A stretch of 64,000 nucleotides of DNA, taken from NCBI GenBank assembly GCA_963844405.1, contig CAWJNZ010000010.1, positions 83,584-147,583 on the forward strand, read 5' to 3'. A program made the position numbers and the translations under genes. The DNA is from DASSUW01 sp963844405 (GTDB taxonomy: Bacteria; Actinomycetota; Thermoleophilia; Solirubrobacterales; Solirubrobacteraceae). The notes below the pieces were generated by a model, which had not been told where the DNA came from, ran no database searches, and saw only the letters and a list, made by a program, of their open reading frames with translations. This document shows positions 61,684-64,000 of this stretch, one piece after another (position 1 is the stretch's first letter; the number at the start of each line of letters is the position of its first letter).

Positions 61684-62154
61684 GTGTACAGAACCCTTCA
61701 CCCCAGCCCGGTCGGCGACATCCAGCTCCATGCCGACGCCGAGGGCCGGCTGACCGGCCTCTACCTGCGGCACGACGGAGCCGGCGGCGACGGCCCGTTC
61801 GAGGCCGCCCGTGAACAGCTCGACGCGTACTTCGCCGGCGAGCTCCAGGAGTTCGACCTGCCCCTCGCCCTGCACGGCACCGAGTTCCAGCGCCGCGTGT
61901 GGGAGGAGCTCGCGCGCATCCCCTTCGCCGAGACGATCTCCTACAAGGAGCTCGCCCTCCGGCTCGGCGATCTCAAGCTCGTCCGCGCCGTCGGCCTGGC
62001 CAACGGCCGCAATCCCGTGTCGATCGTCGTTCCCTGCCACCGCGTCATCGGAGCCGACGGGACCCTGGTCGGGTACGGCGGCGGGCTCGAGCGCAAGCGC
62101 TGGCTGCTCGACCACGAGGCCGTGGCCTCGGGGCGGCGGCTGGCGGTCGGCTGA
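61684..62154 (+). CDS. ogt: Methylated-DNA-[protein]-cysteine S-methyltransferase
   Basis: A 156-residue DNA repair protein from GTG 61684. The active-site motif NPVSIVVPCHRVIGADGTLV contains the acceptor Cys (about residue 119), with the HTH ETISYKELALRLGD and the C-terminal GYGGGLERKRWLLDHE. It removes methyl or alkyl groups from O6-guanine in a single-use reaction. No AraC-type Ada domain is fused. Confidence 0.93.
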   Translation: MYRTLHPSPVGDIQLHADAEGRLTGLYLRHDGAGGDGPFEAAREQLDAYFAGELQEFDLPLALHGTEFQRRVWEELARIPFAETISYKELALRLGDLKLVRAVGLANGRNPVSIVVPCHRVIGADGTLVGYGGGLERKRWLLDHEAVASGRRLAVG

Positions 62155-62155
62155 C

Positions 62156-62272
62156 CTACCAGGTCGAGTCGAACGTGCCCGGGCGGGAGACCGGCGGCAG
62201 CTCGCGGACGACGGGCGTCGAGAACGCGTGCTGGGCCGAGACCGGGGGGCGGGGGGTGACGGTCGGGCTCAT
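62156..62272 (-). CDS. Possible 38-residue peptide gene
   Basis: ATG 62272 opens a 38-codon frame ending in TAG: MSPTVTPRPPVSAQHAFSTP then VVRELPPVSRPGTFDSTW. GGGAGAG lies seven bases upstream. The composition (leader-like, ending in TFDSTW) is not random high-GC frame noise, and it lies in the same orientation downstream of ppc. It might be a peptide precursor or merely chance; no modifying enzyme is adjacent. Confidence 0.3.
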   Translation of the reverse strand: MSPTVTPRPPVSAQHAFSTPVVRELPPVSRPGTFDSTW

Positions 62273-62376
62273 AGGCGGCACTCTCCCATTCGGCGGATAC
62301 GGGCTCCATCGCGCTGTCCGGCGTCTTGTCGTTCGGCCGTCCACGACCTCTGGTACGGCCAGCCCTACCGATCGGA

Positions 62377-64000
62377 TCAGCCCGTATTGCGCAGCCCGGC
62401 GGCGATCCCCGTGATCGTCGCCATCAGCGCGCCGCCGACCGCCGCGTCGCCCGCCCGCAAGCGCGCCAGCAGGGCCACCTGCAGGTGCGAGAGCGGGTCG
62501 ACCCAGTGGTTGCGGTGCGAGAGCCGCTCGCGCAGCGCGGGCGCGCTGTCGAGCAGCGACTCGCCGTCGCGGATGGCCAGCAGGCGCCCGACGACGCGGG
62601 CGTGCTCGGCCTCGAGCAGCGGCCAGTAGCGCTCCGCCAGCTCGTCGTCGACCAGCGCGAGGTAGCGGCGGCCGACGTCGAGGTCGACCTTGAAGAGCGC
62701 CATCTCGAGGGTCGAGCACGCCATCCGGAAGAACGGCCACGAGCGCCACATCTCGCGCTGGCGCTCGAGGTCCCCCTCCTCCAGCGCCGTGCCGGCGCCG
62801 TACCACGAAGGCAGCAGGATCCGGTTCTGGGTCCACGCGAACACCCACGGGATCGCCCGCAGGTCCTCGAGCCGGCCGCCCGTGCGGCGCGAGGCCGGAC
62901 GCGAGCCGATCGTCAGCTCGGCCAGCTCGTCGACCGGCGACACTTGCCGGAAGAAGGGCGCGAAGTGCTCGCCGGTGACGAGCCCGCGGTAGACCTCGCA
63001 CGAGCGGGTGGCGGCGCGGTCGATCTCGGCGCGGAACGCGTCGGGCGCGCGGCCGGCGGGCGCGGCGCGGCTGAGCAGGAGCGCCGAGAGCTGCTGCTCC
63101 AGCGAGCGGCCGGCGAGCTCCGGGTCGGCGTACTTGGCCGAGACGACCTCGCCCTGCTCGGTGATCCGCACGCCGCCCTCGAGCGTGCCGGGCGGCTGGG
63201 CGAGGATCGCCTGGTGGGCGGGCGCGCCGCCGCGTGAGGGGGAGCCGCCGCGGCCGTGGAAGAACGTCACCTCGACGCCGTGCTCCGGCCCCTGGGCGAC
63301 GAGCAGCTCCTGCGCGCGGTAGATCGCCCACTGGCTGGTGAGGAAGCCGGCGTCCTTGGCCGAGTCCGAGTAGCCGAGCATGATCTCCTGCCGCTCGCCG
63401 TGGCGGTGCAGGTGGTCGCGGTACACGGGATCGGCGTAAAGGGCGGCCATCGTCTCGGGCGCCCGCTCGAGCGCGTCGAGCGTCTCGAACAGCGGCGTGA
63501 CGTGGAGCGGCGGCTCGCCCGCGCCGCCCAGGCCGGCGCGACGCGCGAGCCACAGCGCGCCGAGCACGTCGGAGACCTCGTGGACCATCGAGATGACCAG
63601 CGTGTCGGCCGCCGTGCTGCCGTAGCGGCGGGCGGCGGCGCTGAGCGCGTGCAGCGCCTCGGTCGGCTGGCACGTGGGCCCGAAGCGGTCGGGCTCGGCG
63701 GCCGCGATGCGGGTGGCCAGGATGTGGCGGCGCTCGGGCTCGTCGGCGTGGTCGAGGTGGGGCTCGTCGCGGCGGACCGACTCGGCGATGGCGTCGGCGG
63801 CCAGGCGGACGTCGAGGCGCGCGAGGTGCAGGCCGAACGCGCAGACCTGCCGCAGCAGGTCCTTGACCGCGCCGTCGGCGACCGCCGGGGCGCCCGACGC
63901 GTCGCGGACGAGCTCGAGATCGCGCCGCAGCTGGGCGGCCTCGCGGTAGGCGAGCGGGCTGTCGGGCTCCTCGCCGGTCACGAGCAGCCGCTCGGAGATG
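62377..64000 (-). CDS. ppc: Phosphoenolpyruvate carboxylase, 5' part beyond the window
   Basis: The C-terminal 540 or so residues of an approximately 900-residue enzyme that carboxylates PEP to oxaloacetate. Seen are QEIMLGYSDSAKDAGFLTSQ (catalytic loop), VTFFHGRGGSPSRGGAPAHQ (the FHGRGGxxGRGG box, here with Ser), SRPASRRTGGRLEDLRAIPW, VFAWTQNRILLPSWYG, and a C-terminal TITGIAAGLRNTG with the conserved NTG end. The gene continues past base 64000 on the minus strand. Confidence 0.95.
   Translation of the reverse strand, partial: ISERLLVTGEEPDSPLAYREAAQLRRDLELVRDASGAPAVADGAVKDLLRQVCAFGLHLARLDVRLAADAIAESVRRDEPHLDHADEPERRHILATRIAAAEPDRFGPTCQPTEALHALSAAARRYGSTAADTLVISMVHEVSDVLGALWLARRAGLGGAGEPPLHVTPLFETLDALERAPETMAALYADPVYRDHLHRHGERQEIMLGYSDSAKDAGFLTSQWAIYRAQELLVAQGPEHGVEVTFFHGRGGSPSRGGAPAHQAILAQPPGTLEGGVRITEQGEVVSAKYADPELAGRSLEQQLSALLLSRAAPAGRAPDAFRAEIDRAATRSCEVYRGLVTGEHFAPFFRQVSPVDELAELTIGSRPASRRTGGRLEDLRAIPWVFAWTQNRILLPSWYGAGTALEEGDLERQREMWRSWPFFRMACSTLEMALFKVDLDVGRRYLALVDDELAERYWPLLEAEHARVVGRLLAIRDGESLLDSAPALRERLSHRNHWVDPLSHLQVALLARLRAGDAAVGGALMATITGIAAGLRNTG

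Overview
The window is very GC-rich (about 70% or more by eye) and tightly packed, with many GTG starts and ATGA/GTGA stop-start overlaps. It looks like a high-GC actinobacterium. The family mix (class II ribonucleotide reductase, PPK2, form II CoxL-type hydroxylase, YtcJ-type amidohydrolases) would suit the Thermoleophilia/Solirubrobacterales, but that placement is inference. No rRNA operon, CRISPR array or replication origin is visible.

Layout. 1-1.8 kb: end of a regulator gene, a zinc-ribbon protein, an NAD(P)-binding protein and a hypothetical. 2.04-10.43 kb: an integrated element inserted at the 3' end of a tRNA-Thr(CGT) gene. It is bounded by 44-bp perfect direct repeats and carries an excisionase-like gene and a tyrosine recombinase fused to a replication-relaxation domain. 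Its cargo is an unrecognised lower-GC three-gene cassette, a HEPN-like protein, phage-like scraps and a ribbon-helix-helix protein. 10.7-24 kb: chromosomal backbone, with a response regulator and GGDEF/EAL protein, a PHP phosphoesterase, fdhD, a PPK2 kinase, holB, tmk, galE and nrdJ. 24-27.6 kb: a DUF1479 oxygenase-like gene divergent from a ROK regulator, and a secreted Asp/Gly-rich protein.

27.6-61.7 kb is a large catabolic region. It holds two hydroxyisobutyrate-dehydrogenase-like proteins, a cupin, a ketopentenoate-hydratase-like protein, a two-subunit 2-oxoacid dehydrogenase E1 and a semialdehyde dehydrogenase. A complete branched-chain-type ABC importer with a fused permease-ATPase follows, then a DMT exporter, an amidohydrolase, a PYROXD2-like oxidase, an alpha/beta hydrolase, a Gfo/Idh/MocA protein, a CoxL/M/S molybdenum hydroxylase and four YtcJ-type amidohydrolases. 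A LacI-family repressor gene sits in the middle. Copies of one palindrome (TGCAAACGTTTGCA or near variants) lie at five places: in front of four transcription units, including the importer, and inside the start of a fifth. They link these genes into one likely regulon for uptake and breakdown of an unknown, perhaps nitrogen-containing, compound.

The most striking single gene is at 35092-35670 (minus): an AhpD/carboxymuconolactone-decarboxylase-like protein with an in-frame TGA exactly where the second cysteine of a CxxC redox motif belongs, followed by a hairpin fitting a bacterial SECIS. It is a candidate selenoprotein. Genes from 31.75 to 34.7 kb, and one at 37.08 kb, carry many single-base frame shifts that preserve protein sequence on both sides. 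These look like assembly errors or very recent decay. The window closes with ogt, a possible 38-residue peptide gene and most of ppc.
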